Positions 36,004 to 45,776 are shown, numbered from the stretch's first letter. The stretch: DNA of 64,000 bases from an uncultured Granulosicoccaceae bacterium (GCA_937922675.1 CALAJN010000009.1:1-64000), one strand, 5' to 3'. Made by a program: numbers and translations. The notes: generated from the letters alone by a model not told the origin.

Positions 36004-38249
36004 GTTGACATTCTCTTGATAAACCAGCAGCGGTGAATACGCGTGTTACGTTTGAAGTCCCGGCTTAAAGACCAGGCCGAGCGGTCCTCGACGTGATATC
36101 GCTCTTGCAAGGACGCATCAAGCCGGAAAAGACGAAAATTGTTACTGAACACCAACAGGCCACCCGGTGCGAGTCGCTGCATACACGCATCGATGGCCGC
36201 TACATGGTCTTTTTGTACATCCCAGTCACGCTCTGTTGACGTTGAATTGGAATGCGTTGGTGGATCGAGAAGAATCGCTGCAAAGTCTTTCTTGTCGGTC
36301 TCGGCAAGCCACGTCATCACATCTGCACGTACCACTTGATGCTGCGTGGCATCCGCCTTGTTGTCGCGCAGGTTGCGCTCGGCCCACTCGGTATAGCGGC
36401 GCGACAGATCAACCGAGACAGAACTTGCAGCACCGCCTGCAATAGCTGCAAGTGACGCGGTACCCGTATACGCAAATAGATTGAGAAACTGCCCACCGGA
36501 TCGCTGGCTGAACTCATCCCGCAGATGCTGGCGTACGCGCCTGTGATCAAGAAAAAGACCGACATCAAGGTAATCCGTGAAATTGAGCTGGTAGCGGATA
36601 CCTTGCTCGTGCAGTGTGGCAGTGACACCATCAACCAGACGCCATGCCGTGCTGCCAGCGTTGCGCCTTTGGTATTGCGCACCGTCTTTCTGCCGCTCTC
36701 GCGTCTTCAGGTGTATGCGCGCTGGCGCTGTTTCAAGGGCTTTAGGCAGCACCGCAAGAAGCGCCTCGAGTCGGTCGGCTGCAAGTGCCGCGTTAACGCT
36801 TCTGGGTGCTGCGTATTCCTGCACGACAAGGTGGCGCTCATCCCCGGCCTCTCCGCAATCAAATAAGTCAATAGCAACCGCGAACTCTGGCAAATCGGCA
36901 TCGTAGACCCGATGCGCACGAATGCCTTGCTGGCGACGCCAGCCTCGCGACGCCGAGAGGTTCTTCTTCAATCGATTAACGAACGGTCTGGCGTCTACCG
37001 CAAGCGAATCTGGCGATGGCGTCACCCCCTCTTCGGTGTTCAACGAATCTGTGTTCAAGGTGACAGCAGCTTTAGCCCGTGGCCCGCGTCGCCCGGGGAT
37101 CACACCGAGCGACAAGCGACAGTCGACCCCGCCATTGACGACGGTTATCGATTCAGTAAGAGGTAGCTCCAGCGCCTTGAATGGAGCCGCTCGCGCGGTA
37201 AACAATCCGCACTCCCAGCCGGCATAGTGCCGCGACAATGCTTGCCCGATGTCGCGATAGTCGTTGGCATTCGCTGCCAGTCGCTCGCCCCACGGCGGGT
37301 TGCTGAGCACAAGGCCCGGCGCTGGACCTAACGCCGTGCCTGACGTGCCCAAGGGAGTGGCAAGCCCCTTATCAAGTGCACGTTGCTCGATCTGTATGTC
37401 GCCGGTCAGCTCGGCCGCCAGAAGTCCTGCACGTGCGTTGTTTACCGCTTCTGAGTCGCGGTCCATGCCACGGATCGGCACGGTGACCTCAGTGAGCGCA
37501 GTCTCGGCCTCTGCCACCAGGTCTTGCCACAGTTGAGCATCGTGCCCGCGCCACCCAAGAAACCCGAAATATTCACGCCCCAGACCTGGCGCACGATCGG
37601 CAGCAATGCAGGCAGCCTCGACAACCAGCGTGCCTGAGCCGCACATGGGGTCGACAAAAGGTGCGCCAGCCTTCGCACGTCTTGGCCAATCCGCTGCCAG
37701 CAACAAGGCTGCTGCCAGATTTTCCTTCAAGGGTGCTGGCCCACCACCGCCGCGATAACCACGCCGGTGCAAACTGCTGCCCGACAGGTCGAGCGCAATA
37801 CGCGCCTTGTTCTTGTGTACGTAGACATTGATACGGACATCGGGTGTGTGCCTGTCGACATCAGGGCGCACCCCGGTAGCCTCGCGAAACTGATCAACCA
37901 CCGCGTCCTTGACCTTCAGTGCACCAAATTGGGTATGCGTAATGGTCGAGTGCGCGCTGAAGAAATCCACGGCCAGAGAGCCGTTCCGGCTGAGGTGCTC
38001 GGACCAGTCAATCTCACGCACGAGGGTGTACAGCGAGTCTGGTGAGTCGGCCATTCCCTGGTGCAATGGCCAGAGCACGCGATTAGCAACGCGCGAGTGC
38101 AGGCAGGCACGATAGGCCGCCGACAGGCCGCCGCCGAACTGCACACCCGAACCGAGAGTTTCGACCGACGACAAGCCCAGAGTCTGCAATTCACTGCGCA
38201 ACAGCAACTCCAGGCCGCGGGCGCAGTTGGCGTAGGGACGAATGTCGAT
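36000..38249 (-). CDS. rlmKL: 23S rRNA methyltransferase RlmKL (G2445-N2 / G2069-N7)
   Basis: This fused enzyme methylates G2445 (RlmL half) and G2069 (RlmK half) of 23S rRNA. The N-terminal half has a THUMP domain and an N2-guanine methylase motif NPPWGERL; the C-terminal half has an RlmI-like methylase with NLFAYTGTASLAA and LDPPTHSNS. The first ATG/GTG/TTG in frame is a TTG at 38207, but codons before it read YANCARGLELLLRSEL, matching the conserved family start (FASTARGLEELLKTEL in E. coli, from memory). The frame is open to a stop at 38280-38282 with no standard start codon. ATC at 38249 would give the same N-terminal length as E. coli. Total about 749 residues (family about 700-760). 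Confidence 0.9.
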   Translation of the reverse strand: MDIRPYANCARGLELLLRSELQTLGLSSVETLGSGVQFGGGLSAAYRACLHSRVANRVLWPLHQGMADSPDSLYTLVREIDWSEHLSRNGSLAVDFFSAHSTITHTQFGALKVKDAVVDQFREATGVRPDVDRHTPDVRINVYVHKNKARIALDLSGSSLHRRGYRGGGGPAPLKENLAAALLLAADWPRRAKAGAPFVDPMCGSGTLVVEAACIAADRAPGLGREYFGFLGWRGHDAQLWQDLVAEAETALTEVTVPIRGMDRDSEAVNNARAGLLAAELTGDIQIEQRALDKGLATPLGTSGTALGPAPGLVLSNPPWGERLAANANDYRDIGQALSRHYAGWECGLFTARAAPFKALELPLTESITVVNGGVDCRLSLGVIPGRRGPRAKAAVTLNTDSLNTEEGVTPSPDSLAVDARPFVNRLKKNLSASRGWRRQQGIRAHRVYDADLPEFAVAIDLFDCGEAGDERHLVVQEYAAPRSVNAALAADRLEALLAVLPKALETAPARIHLKTRERQKDGAQYQRRNAGSTAWRLVDGVTATLHEQGIRYQLNFTDYLDVGLFLDHRRVRQHLRDEFSQRSGGQFLNLFAYTGTASLAAIAGGAASSVSVDLSRRYTEWAERNLRDNKADATQHQVVRADVMTWLAETDKKDFAAILLDPPTHSNSTSTERDWDVQKDHVAAIDACMQRLAPGGLLVFSNNFRLFRLDASLQERYHVEDRSAWSLSRDFKRNTRIHRCWFIKRMST

Positions 38250-38281
38250 AACAGCATGCCGCAGATCAGTAAGAGCCCGCT

Positions 38282-38308
38282 ATTGTACGGGCAGCCGACA
38301 GGTATGAT
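38282..38308. promoter_or_regulatory. Divergent -10-like boxes between rlmKL and etf-QO
   Basis: On the minus strand TACAAT (38282-38287) lies close upstream of the RlmKL coding frame, and on the plus strand TATGAT (38303-38308) lies about 60 bases before etf-QO. No good -35 box is at the standard distance from either, so these are weak assignments. Confidence 0.3.
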
Positions 38309-38365
38309 CGGCAACACGCGGCTGTATCCACTACCTACTTACACATTGCCCAAGACACCAAAGCC

Positions 38366-40024
38366 ATGACTACCGAACGTGAATCGATGGAATTCGACGT
38401 CGTGATCGTCGGCGCCGGCCCCGCCGGTCTTGCCGCCGCCTGCCGACTGATGCAATGCGCGTCCGAAGCCGGCACCGAGATCAGTGTCGTCGTCCTGGAG
38501 AAGGGCTCCGAAGTCGGTGCACATATCCTGTCGGGCGCCGTGATCGAGCCGCGCGCACTCGACGAGCTGTTTCCCAGGTGGCGTGAAGAGTCGGATGCGC
38601 CTTTGAAGACCGCCGTAACACGCGACGACATCCTGTTCTTCACCAGCGCAAGCAAATCACTCCGCATGCCTGGCTGGGCTTCTCCCAAGACGATGCACAA
38701 CGAGGGCAACTACATTGCAAGCCTCGGCAACCTGACTCGCTGGCTAGCCGAAAAAGCCGAGGGCCTGGGCGTCGAGGTCTTTCCAGGCTTTGCGGCTGCC
38801 GAAGTGCTCTACCACGACGATGGGCGGATCAAGGGAGTGGCCACGGGAGACATGGGTCGTGACGTCGATGGCAACCCCAAGGAAGGCTTCGAGCCCGGTA
38901 TGGAGTTGCATGCCAAGGTCACCGTTTTTGCCGAGGGCTGTCGCGGACATCTGGGAAAGGAGCTGATCACGCGATTTGCTCTCGATGCCGGCCGATCACC
39001 GCAGCACTACGGTATCGGTTTGAAGGAGTTGTGGCAGGTGGATGCCGACAAGCACGAGCCAGGCGTCGTGGTGCATGGCGCCGGTTGGCCCTTGTCAGAG
39101 ACAGGCAGCACAGGCGGTGCCTTTCTGTATCACCTGGAAGACAACCAGGTGGTCGTCGGTCTGATCATCGACCTGAACTATGACAATCCGTACCTGAGCA
39201 CCTTCGATGAATTTCAGCGTTTCAAGACACACCCGGAGATTGCTCGTGTGCTCGAAGGAGGCGAACGTGTTTGCTACGGCGCACGCGGTATTGTCAAGGG
39301 CGGCCTGAATTCACTCCCGAAAATGAGCATGCCCGGGGGCCTACTCATCGGCTGCGATGCCGGCACCTTGAACTTTGCCAAGATCAAGGGAACACACACG
39401 GCTATGAAATCTGGCCTGGTTGCCGCCGAGACCATCGCAGCAGCGCTTGCCAACGACGACGCAGAGCGGGAACTCACCGAGTACCAAGACGCTTTCATGC
39501 AAAGCTGGGCAGGAGAGGAACTGACACGCTCACGCAATTGGGGGCCAGCCTTGCATAAATTTGGCATGTACCTTGGGGGTGCTTACAACTACATCGATCA
39601 GAATTTTTTCAAGGGCCGACTGCCTTTTGCCTTCCGCGATGACACGCCGGATCACGCCACCTTGAAACGAGCCGACATCTGCAAGCCGGTTGACTATCCA
39701 AAGCCTGACGGCAAGCTGACTTTTGACAAGCCCTCGTCGGTGTTTCTATCCAACACCAACCACGAAGAAGGGCAGCCGGTGCATCTCAAGTTGACTGACC
39801 CCTCGATACCCATCAGCGTCAACCTGCCGGCGTTCGCCGAGCCCGCGCAACGCTATTGCCCGGTCGGTGTCTATGAGGTGGTCGAAGACAAAGGCGAGCC
39901 GGAGTTCGTGATCAACGCGCAGAACTGCATTCACTGCAAGACTTGCGATATCAAGGACCCGGCCCAGAACATCACCTGGGTCGTACCTGAAGGTGGTGGT
40001 GGGCCAAATTACCCGAATATGTAG
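38366..40024 (+). CDS. Electron transfer flavoprotein-ubiquinone oxidoreductase (ETF-QO)
   Basis: ETF-QO passes electrons from reduced ETF to ubiquinone at the inner membrane. The 552-residue protein has the FAD loop VVIVGAGPAGLAAACRL at about residues 11-27, the EVGAHILSGAV motif, and the C-terminal 4Fe-4S ligands in NCIHCKTCDIKDPAQNITW, all as in the family (about 550 residues). It is a single gene; its electron donor EtfAB is encoded at 51.8-53.5 kb. ATG at 38366 follows no strong Shine-Dalgarno sequence. Confidence 0.95.
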   Translation: MTTERESMEFDVVIVGAGPAGLAAACRLMQCASEAGTEISVVVLEKGSEVGAHILSGAVIEPRALDELFPRWREESDAPLKTAVTRDDILFFTSASKSLRMPGWASPKTMHNEGNYIASLGNLTRWLAEKAEGLGVEVFPGFAAAEVLYHDDGRIKGVATGDMGRDVDGNPKEGFEPGMELHAKVTVFAEGCRGHLGKELITRFALDAGRSPQHYGIGLKELWQVDADKHEPGVVVHGAGWPLSETGSTGGAFLYHLEDNQVVVGLIIDLNYDNPYLSTFDEFQRFKTHPEIARVLEGGERVCYGARGIVKGGLNSLPKMSMPGGLLIGCDAGTLNFAKIKGTHTAMKSGLVAAETIAAALANDDAERELTEYQDAFMQSWAGEELTRSRNWGPALHKFGMYLGGAYNYIDQNFFKGRLPFAFRDDTPDHATLKRADICKPVDYPKPDGKLTFDKPSSVFLSNTNHEEGQPVHLKLTDPSIPISVNLPAFAEPAQRYCPVGVYEVVEDKGEPEFVINAQNCIHCKTCDIKDPAQNITWVVPEGGGGPNYPNM

Positions 40025-40075
40025 CGTAGTCCGGGCCTCGTCACGCCATTGCCGAGGCGCCCGACGGAAGCGGCA

Positions 40076-41104
40076 TCAGGGCTCCGAGGAGCCCTCGCCG
40101 CCGGAGCGTTGCTGACGGTTACGTCGGTTACGGTTATTGCGGCGCGGGCCACCCGCGTTTTGGCCGCCTGCCTCACTGCTACCCTGGCCGCCTGCCTGGC
40201 CGCCTGCCTGGCCGCCCGCCTGGCCCGGACCTTGAGACCCTGCAGCCCCTGCAGCATTGCGATTGCGGCCGCGACGCGGTCGGTTACCACCTGGTCCGCC
40301 TTGTCCTTGCCCCGCTTGTCGCTGGCCAGGCCCCTGGCGTCGTCTGGCATTGCCCTGAGACGGGTGACGACCTCCGGTGGCCCCACGACGCGGCGCATTG
40401 CGACCGACGTTCTGACGACGACGTCGACCACCGGCGGGTTGTTCGCTTGGCAGCAGATTGCTGTCTGATGGAAAACGGTTGTTGATGTTGACGACATTGC
40501 CGTAGGACTCTTCCTCCACGACATCAACATCGAAGTAGCCAAGGATTTCCTCGTCAGGATCCAGCGCATGCTTCATCCCCGGCGGCAGACGGTTGCCGCG
40601 ATCATCACCCGGCTCCTGGTAGTCATCGTCTCCGTAGACAGGCCTCTTGCGCCTTGGCGCCCGATCCTGCGCTGCTGCAGCAGCGGGCTCTGAACGCGCC
40701 GGCCGACGGCTGCGCTCGCGTGGCGGTGCAGTGGTTGGCGCCGGGGGCGGTGTCTCAGCTGAATCAGCAGCCGCTTCGACCGCCGGCACCGCGGCCTCCT
40801 CGGTCACCGCTGCGGCCACTTCAGAGGGTTCAGCAGGTTTCTCAGCGACCTTGCGTGTGCGCCGCGTGGGAGCCCGCTTGGGTGGTGGCGCTTTGGCGTC
40901 TGCGTCTGCGTCTGCGTCTGCGTCGGCTTTGGCGTCGGCTTTGGCTTTGGCGCTGGCTTTTGGCTCCGCCTTGGCAGCAGGCGTCGCTTTGGCCCGTGGC
41001 TTGCGCGTGCGTTTGGGGGGCGACGCTTCCGATGTTGGCGATTCGCTGACGTCCTGACCTGAGTCAGTTGCGTCGGCCCCGGTGTCTTCGTGGTCTTTCT
41101 GCAT
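40076..41104 (-). CDS. Low-complexity, disordered basic protein next to a DEAD-box helicase
   Basis: The 342-residue product is mostly low complexity. An acidic start (DHEDTGADATDSGQD) is followed by Lys/Arg/Ala/Pro-rich DNA- or RNA-binding-like tracts, an Asp/Ala array (DADADADADAK), a short ordered-looking part near 185-225 (PPGMKHALDPDEEILGYFDV) and a long Gly/Gln/Arg/Asn C-terminus (AGGQAGGQAGGQ, RRNNRNRRNRQQR). I do not recognise a family. The Arg/Gly/Asn-rich tail resembles RNA-binding tails of RNA chaperones and RNase E. It begins 28 bases after the RhlE-like gene on the same strand, so a role in RNA handling with that helicase is plausible but inferred. Confidence 0.65.
   Translation of the reverse strand: MQKDHEDTGADATDSGQDVSESPTSEASPPKRTRKPRAKATPAAKAEPKASAKAKADAKADADADADADAKAPPPKRAPTRRTRKVAEKPAEPSEVAAAVTEEAAVPAVEAAADSAETPPPAPTTAPPRERSRRPARSEPAAAAAQDRAPRRKRPVYGDDDYQEPGDDRGNRLPPGMKHALDPDEEILGYFDVDVVEEESYGNVVNINNRFPSDSNLLPSEQPAGGRRRRQNVGRNAPRRGATGGRHPSQGNARRRQGPGQRQAGQGQGGPGGNRPRRGRNRNAAGAAGSQGPGQAGGQAGGQAGGQGSSEAGGQNAGGPRRNNRNRRNRQQRSGGEGSSEP
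40160..40222. repeat. 12-bp repeats coding GGQA
   Basis: Imperfect GCCGCCTGCCTG units inside the 3' part of the low-complexity gene code for Gly-Gly-Gln-Ala on the minus strand, with some single-base variants. Confidence 0.6.
40896..40959. repeat. Hexanucleotide repeats coding Asp-Ala / Lys-Ala
   Basis: Four to five GCGTCT units followed by GGCTTT/GGCGTC variants lie in the low-complexity gene and code for alternating Ala with Asp or Lys on the minus strand. Confidence 0.7.
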
Positions 41105-41131
41105 GAGTTACCCCGTCGAATCGAATGCGGA

Positions 41132-42577
41132 TCAAGCGGCTGCTGAGGTATTGCCACCGGAACCCCGACGACGTCTTCGACGTCGGCGCCCCTGACCTTC
41201 ACCCGAAGCTGAATTGCTGGTCGTCGAACCGGTTGCTCCCGGTACAGCCCCCGAGGCTGCACGTGGCGTAGCGCCTGCACCGGCCGACGTGCGGGTCTTA
41301 CCAGATGACCGCGCGCGTCCGCTGTTGACAGCCCTGCCACCTGAGTTGCGCGAACGCACCGGTCGAGCTCGCTCGGTCTCTGGTTCGTCAGCAGCCGGAG
41401 CCGGCATACGCACACCTTCCAGGCGCGGTAGCGTTTGTCCAATCAAACGCTCGATATCACGCAACAGCTTGCGCTCGTCGTTGTCGACCAGAGACACCGC
41501 TCGCCCGGATTGACCGGCTCGTGCGGTACGACCGATACGGTGAACGTAGTCCTCGGACACGTTGGGCAATTCGTAGTTGACGACGTAGGGCAGCTCCTCG
41601 ATATCTAGCCCACGCGCTGCTATGTCCGTTGCCACCAGCACCCGCAGCTCCCCCGCCTTGAAGGCGGCCAGCGCCCGAGTTCTTGCTGACTGGCTCTTGT
41701 TGCCATGGATGGCCATGGCAGGCAGACCGTCCTTCTCCAGTTGCTGGGCCAGCCGGTTAGCACCGTGCTTGGTGCGCGTAAACACCAGGACCTGACGCCA
41801 GTTACCGTCCTGAATCAACGCCGACAGACAGCCTCGCTTCATACGCTTTTCTACAAAGCACACGGCTTGCTCCACTCGATCGGCCGTCGCGTTAGGCGGT
41901 GCGACCTCAACCTGCACGGGGTCGGTCAACAAACCTCCTGCCAAGCGTCGTATATCTGCCGAAAAAGTGGCCGAGAACAACAGGTTCTGGCGCCGATCCT
42001 TGCCCGGCAAAAGTTTCATGATTCGTTTGATGTCATGAATAAAACCCATGTCGAGCATGCGATCCGCCTCATCGAGCACCAGCACCTCGATAGTGCCAAG
42101 ATCGACTGCGCCCTGCCCTGCCAGGTCCAGCAGGCGGCCAGGCGTTGCTACCAGTATCTCCACCCCGCGATTCAAGGCTGCGATCTGAGGTTTGATGTTT
42201 ACGCCACCAAAGACCACCGCCGCGCGTACGCGGGTGTTTCTGCCATAGCTGGCGACACTGGCTTCGATCTGCGCTGCCAACTCGCGCGTTGGTGTCAGTA
42301 CCAACGCCCGAGGGCGCCGCGGTTTGGCAGGCTCGCCTCCAAGACGCTGCAACAGCGGCAAGGTGAAGGCTGCCGTCTTGCCGGTGCCCGTCTGGGCTGC
42401 GGCCATCACGTCGCGGCCCTCAAGCACGGAGGGGATGGCGGCCTGCTGCACAGGGGTGGGGCTGCCATAGCCCTCCTCTGCGATGGCCTGGAGAAGGTCG
42501 GCGCCAAGGCCGAGATCATCAAACGTCGGGGTCAATGGATGTAAGGCTCTGTAGGGACCGGCAGTACCGGATTCCAA
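41132..42577 (-). CDS. DEAD-box RNA helicase, RhlE-like
   Basis: The 481-residue protein has all DEAD-box motifs: Q motif [31 protein letters not shown] (motif I), [25 protein letters not shown] (DEAD), [22 protein letters not shown] and [10 protein letters not shown]. The basic Gly/Ser/Arg-rich tail from about 375 ends in [13 protein letters not shown], as in RhlE. RhlE-type helicases remodel rRNA precursors and take part in mRNA decay. Start: TTG at 42577, or TTG at 42535 (MTPTFDDLG), which fits the family length better; neither has a good ribosome site. A GC-rich, hairpin-prone leader lies upstream. Confidence 0.9.
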   Translation of the reverse strand: MESGTAGPYRALHPLTPTFDDLGLGADLLQAIAEEGYGSPTPVQQAAIPSVLEGRDVMAAAQTGTGKTAAFTLPLLQRLGGEPAKPRRPRALVLTPTRELAAQIEASVASYGRNTRVRAAVVFGGVNIKPQIAALNRGVEILVATPGRLLDLAGQGAVDLGTIEVLVLDEADRMLDMGFIHDIKRIMKLLPGKDRRQNLLFSATFSADIRRLAGGLLTDPVQVEVAPPNATADRVEQAVCFVEKRMKRGCLSALIQDGNWRQVLVFTRTKHGANRLAQQLEKDGLPAMAIHGNKSQSARTRALAAFKAGELRVLVATDIAARGLDIEELPYVVNYELPNVSEDYVHRIGRTARAGQSGRAVSLVDNDERKLLRDIERLIGQTLPRLEGVRMPAPAADEPETERARPVRSRNSGGRAVNSGRARSSGKTRTSAGAGATPRAASGAVPGATGSTTSNSASGEGQGRRRRRRRRGSGGNTSAAA

Positions 42578-42589
42578 TGCTGAGGCGCA

Positions 42590-42660
42590 CTTGCGCCGGG
42601 CGGCCCTCGGAAGGGCGATTGCCGCCGCCGTCGGCGCGCCTCTGCCGGTAACTTACGTCA
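42590..42660 (-). promoter_or_regulatory. Structured GC-rich leader of the RhlE-like gene
   Basis: The region contains nested inverted repeats: GGCGCA/TGCGCC, and GCCCT-cgga-AGGGC within outer GGCGGC/GCCGCC arms. It lies just 5' of the helicase gene, as its leader would. It may be a regulatory leader or simply GC-rich structure; no T-run follows. Confidence 0.35.
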
Positions 42661-42830
42661 CAAACAGAAAAGCGGGCCAAGGAAGACAGCCAGGGCCCGG
42701 GCGCTCATAATGCGCCGCCGGACCACGTTAGGTGCAGAGTATACGTCACCTGCGAACAGGCGTCGTGACGCACGTAACGGGCCAGACCCGGCTACCCTCC
42801 CGACCCGACTGTTGTTCTCCCGGAGAATTC

Positions 42831-44321
42831 ATGACATCCATCGCCCTCGCCGGCACCCGCAACGACTGGCTTGGCAACGTGCGCGGAGACATCCTCGCTG
42901 GCCTGGTCGTCGCTCTGGCGCTCATCCCTGAGGCCATTGCCTTTTCGATCATCGCTGGCGTTGACCCCAAGGTCGGCCTGTACGCCTCCTTCTCAATTGC
43001 GGTCATCGTGGCAATAACCGGCGGTCGGCCGGGGATGATCTCGGCAGCGACTGCCGCCACGGCGGTGTTGATGGTGACACTGGTCAAGGAGCACGGGCTC
43101 GAGTATCTGTTGGCAGCCACCATCCTCGCAGGCGTCATACAGATCGCCGCCGGGCTGCTGAAATTGGGTGGGCTGATGCGTTTCGTCTCGCGCTCGGTGA
43201 TCACAGGTTTCGTCAATGCGTTGGCGATCCTGATATTTCTGGCGCAGCTACCCGAACTGATCGACGTCCCGCCCCTGACCTACGTCATGGTCGCAGCAGG
43301 GCTCGGCATCATCTACGGTTTCCCGCGCATAACCCGGGCGGTGCCCTCACCATTGATTTGCATACTCGTGCTGACCGCTATCTCGCTTGCGCTCGGTCTT
43401 GATCTGCGAACCGTAAGCGACATGGGTGAACTTCCCGATTCGCTACCGGTCTTCCTGCTGCCCGATGTGCCTCTCAACCTTGAGACCTTGCTCATCATCC
43501 TGCCGTACTCTGCCGGCGTGGCAGCTGTCGGTCTACTTGAATCATTGATGACCGCTTCGATCGTGGACGAGCTGACCGATACCCGCAGTGACCGCAATCG
43601 CGAGTGCGTCGGCCAGGGTATTGCCAACTTCTGCACCGGATTCATTGGCGGAATGGCGGGCTGCGCGATGATCGGGCAATCGATCATCAATGTGAAATCC
43701 GGTGGCCGCGGGCGGCTATCGACCTTCTGCGCAGGCATATTCTTGTTGCTGATGATCGTATTTCTAGGCGATTGGGTGGGCCGTATTCCGATGGCAGCCT
43801 TGGTCGCCATCATGATCATGGTCTCCATCGGTACCTTCAGCTGGTCCTCGATCCTGAACCTGCGGGAGCACCCGAGAAGCTCCTCGATCGTCATGCTCGC
43901 AACCGTTGTCGTGGTTGTCGTCACCCACAATCTGGCCTTGGGTGTTCTCACAGGAGTGCTCTTCTCCGGCATCTTCTTCGCCTGGAAGATTGCGCAGATA
44001 TTTCGGGTCACCTCCAGCCTTTCAGCAGACAAGAGCACCCGCACCTATGTGGTCGAAGGTCAACTCTTTTTTGCATCCAGCGACGCATTCACTGCATCAT
44101 TCGACTTTCGTGAAGCTCTGGAGCGAGTCGTGATCGATGTTTCTCGCGCGCACATCTGGGACATATCGAGCGTTCAGGCGCTGGATATGGCGGTGCTGAA
44201 GTTCCGGCGCGAAGGAGCCGAAGTGGAGCTTATTGGCCTGAATGAAGCGAGCGAAACGATTGTCGACAAACTTGGCACCTTTGACCAACCTGGGGCGCTT
44301 GATCGCCTGTCGGAGCATTGA
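42831..44321 (+). CDS. SulP family anion transporter with STAS domain
   Basis: The 496-residue inner-membrane protein has SulP core motifs: GDILAGLVVALALIPEAIAF (segment 1), GLYASF, TAATAVLM, and SRSVITGFVNALAILIF. About ten to fourteen membrane segments lead to a cytosolic STAS domain (from about 400) with DISSVQALDMAVLKF. SulP proteins carry sulfate, bicarbonate or other oxyanions, probably with sodium or proton; the substrate is not readable. ATG at 42831 has CCCGGAGAATTC before it. The universal stress protein gene follows after three bases and is likely co-translated. Confidence 0.9.
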   Translation: MTSIALAGTRNDWLGNVRGDILAGLVVALALIPEAIAFSIIAGVDPKVGLYASFSIAVIVAITGGRPGMISAATAATAVLMVTLVKEHGLEYLLAATILAGVIQIAAGLLKLGGLMRFVSRSVITGFVNALAILIFLAQLPELIDVPPLTYVMVAAGLGIIYGFPRITRAVPSPLICILVLTAISLALGLDLRTVSDMGELPDSLPVFLLPDVPLNLETLLIILPYSAGVAAVGLLESLMTASIVDELTDTRSDRNRECVGQGIANFCTGFIGGMAGCAMIGQSIINVKSGGRGRLSTFCAGIFLLLMIVFLGDWVGRIPMAALVAIMIMVSIGTFSWSSILNLREHPRSSSIVMLATVVVVVVTHNLALGVLTGVLFSGIFFAWKIAQIFRVTSSLSADKSTRTYVVEGQLFFASSDAFTASFDFREALERVVIDVSRAHIWDISSVQALDMAVLKFRREGAEVELIGLNEASETIVDKLGTFDQPGALDRLSEH

Positions 44322-44324
44322 GCT

Positions 44325-45251
44325 GTGAGCATGGACACAACACCTGAAACCACCGTCCAGGCCACAGCGACGATGAAAACGGTTGACGCCGCCCCGGAGC
44401 ATCAGTTGATCGCCATGATCGACGGCTCGCACTACTCCGAGAGCGTGTGCGATCACGCGGCCTGGATTGCGCGCCGCGCCGGTAGCACTGTGCATCTGGT
44501 CCATCTGATCAGCCGCAAGAGTCTTGGCGGGGAGCCTGCCAATCTTTCGGGCAGCATCGGACTCGGCGCACGCACCGCGCTCTTGTCGGAGCTTGCAGAG
44601 CTCGATGCGCAGAAGGCAAAGCTCGCTCAGCACCGTGGCCGCGCCATTCTGGTTGACGCGGAGGCGCGCATGCACGCCGATGGAGTTGATGGGGTTGCCA
44701 CCAAGCTGCGACACGGTGAAGTGGTCGAGACGCTAAAGGAAATTGAGGCGGAAGCCAATCTGATTGTGATGGGTAAGCGTGGTGAGGCCTCCAGCCCTGA
44801 TTCGCCGTTGCTGGGAGCGAACCTTGAGAGCGCTGTGCGCTCAACAAGCCTCCCCCTGTTGGTAGCCTCTCGCTCCTTTACGGAGCCCAAGCGCGTCTTG
44901 CTGGCGTTTGACGGTGGCCGCAGCGCTCTCAAAGCCGTCGATTTCTTTGCCGCCAGACCTCACTACAACGATCTTGAGTGCCACCTGCTGTCGGTCGGGC
45001 CAACGGATGTCACCCGTCAACGGCAGCTCGAGGGCGCCGCCACGCTACTACGCGAATCCGGTTTTTCGGTGGAAACAGCGCATGTGGATGGACAGGCAGA
45101 GGCTGTCATCGCTGCCGAAGTAGAGCGCCGCGATGTCAATATGGTGATCATGGGGGCTTACGGACATTCTCGTATCCGCAACTTCATCATCGGCTCCACG
45201 ACCACGCAAATGATACGTAGCTGCAAACTGCCGATTCTGTTGTTCCGCTAA
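44325..45251 (+). CDS. Tandem universal stress protein (two UspA domains)
   Basis: The 308-residue protein contains two UspA folds. The second ends in MGAYGHSRIRNFIIGSTT, a perfect G-x2-G-x9-G-S/T nucleotide motif; the first has the altered version MGKRGEASSPDSPLLGAN. Two-domain UspA proteins (UspE-like) bind ATP and act in stress survival. It starts with GTG three bases after the SulP stop, so it is operon-linked to the transporter and may regulate it, as Usp domains do for some transporters (inference). Confidence 0.9.
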   Translation: MSMDTTPETTVQATATMKTVDAAPEHQLIAMIDGSHYSESVCDHAAWIARRAGSTVHLVHLISRKSLGGEPANLSGSIGLGARTALLSELAELDAQKAKLAQHRGRAILVDAEARMHADGVDGVATKLRHGEVVETLKEIEAEANLIVMGKRGEASSPDSPLLGANLESAVRSTSLPLLVASRSFTEPKRVLLAFDGGRSALKAVDFFAARPHYNDLECHLLSVGPTDVTRQRQLEGAATLLRESGFSVETAHVDGQAEAVIAAEVERRDVNMVIMGAYGHSRIRNFIIGSTTTQMIRSCKLPILLFR

Positions 45252-45348
45252 ATTTCTTGACCTGTTGTTCGCCCAAATCAGCCGCTAGTTCGTAGCAAGA
45301 CTTAACTTTGTCAAACTGCCTTGATTCAAGGTCGACCGAGAGCCCGGG

Positions 45349-45702
45349 ATGATTCATCTTTGCAACGTCGCGCTGATGCTCGCGACGATCGCGTTCGGCC
45401 TGATTGGCTGGTTTGCTCCGCACTACACCATGCGCAAGCTCGGCTTGTCGCTAACACCCGGAAGGCGCGTCGGCCTGTCCGAGGTCAGAGCCGTGAACGG
45501 CTGTCTGTTTGTGGTGGTCGCTGTGGCAGCGCTGGCCATGAACGAGCCCCTTGCCTACGCGATGGTCGGATTCATGTATGCAGGAGCGGCCCTCGGTCGG
45601 GCCTCATCGATTGTGATTGATCGCAGCGGCGAGTTCATCTCCTACAGTTTCGTCGCGGCAGAATTCGCGTTTGCCGTGGTTCTTGTCGTCGCCAATACCT
45701 GA
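45349..45702 (+). CDS. Small membrane protein, DUF4345-like
   Basis: The 117-residue protein has about four hydrophobic segments with LSEVRAVNGCLFVVVAV in the second, as in DUF4345 proteins (small predicted inner-membrane proteins of unknown role). It follows the universal stress gene by 97 bases on the same strand and ends before the convergent LysR gene. The family call is by motif only. Confidence 0.7.
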   Translation: MIHLCNVALMLATIAFGLIGWFAPHYTMRKLGLSLTPGRRVGLSEVRAVNGCLFVVVAVAALAMNEPLAYAMVGFMYAGAALGRASSIVIDRSGEFISYSFVAAEFAFAVVLVVANT

Positions 45703-45776
45703 AAGCGTGAAGTCCGCACGCGGTGACAAGCACCTGCTGGCCACCTACCGGAACATCAGCATAGCCTGAGTCTCGC

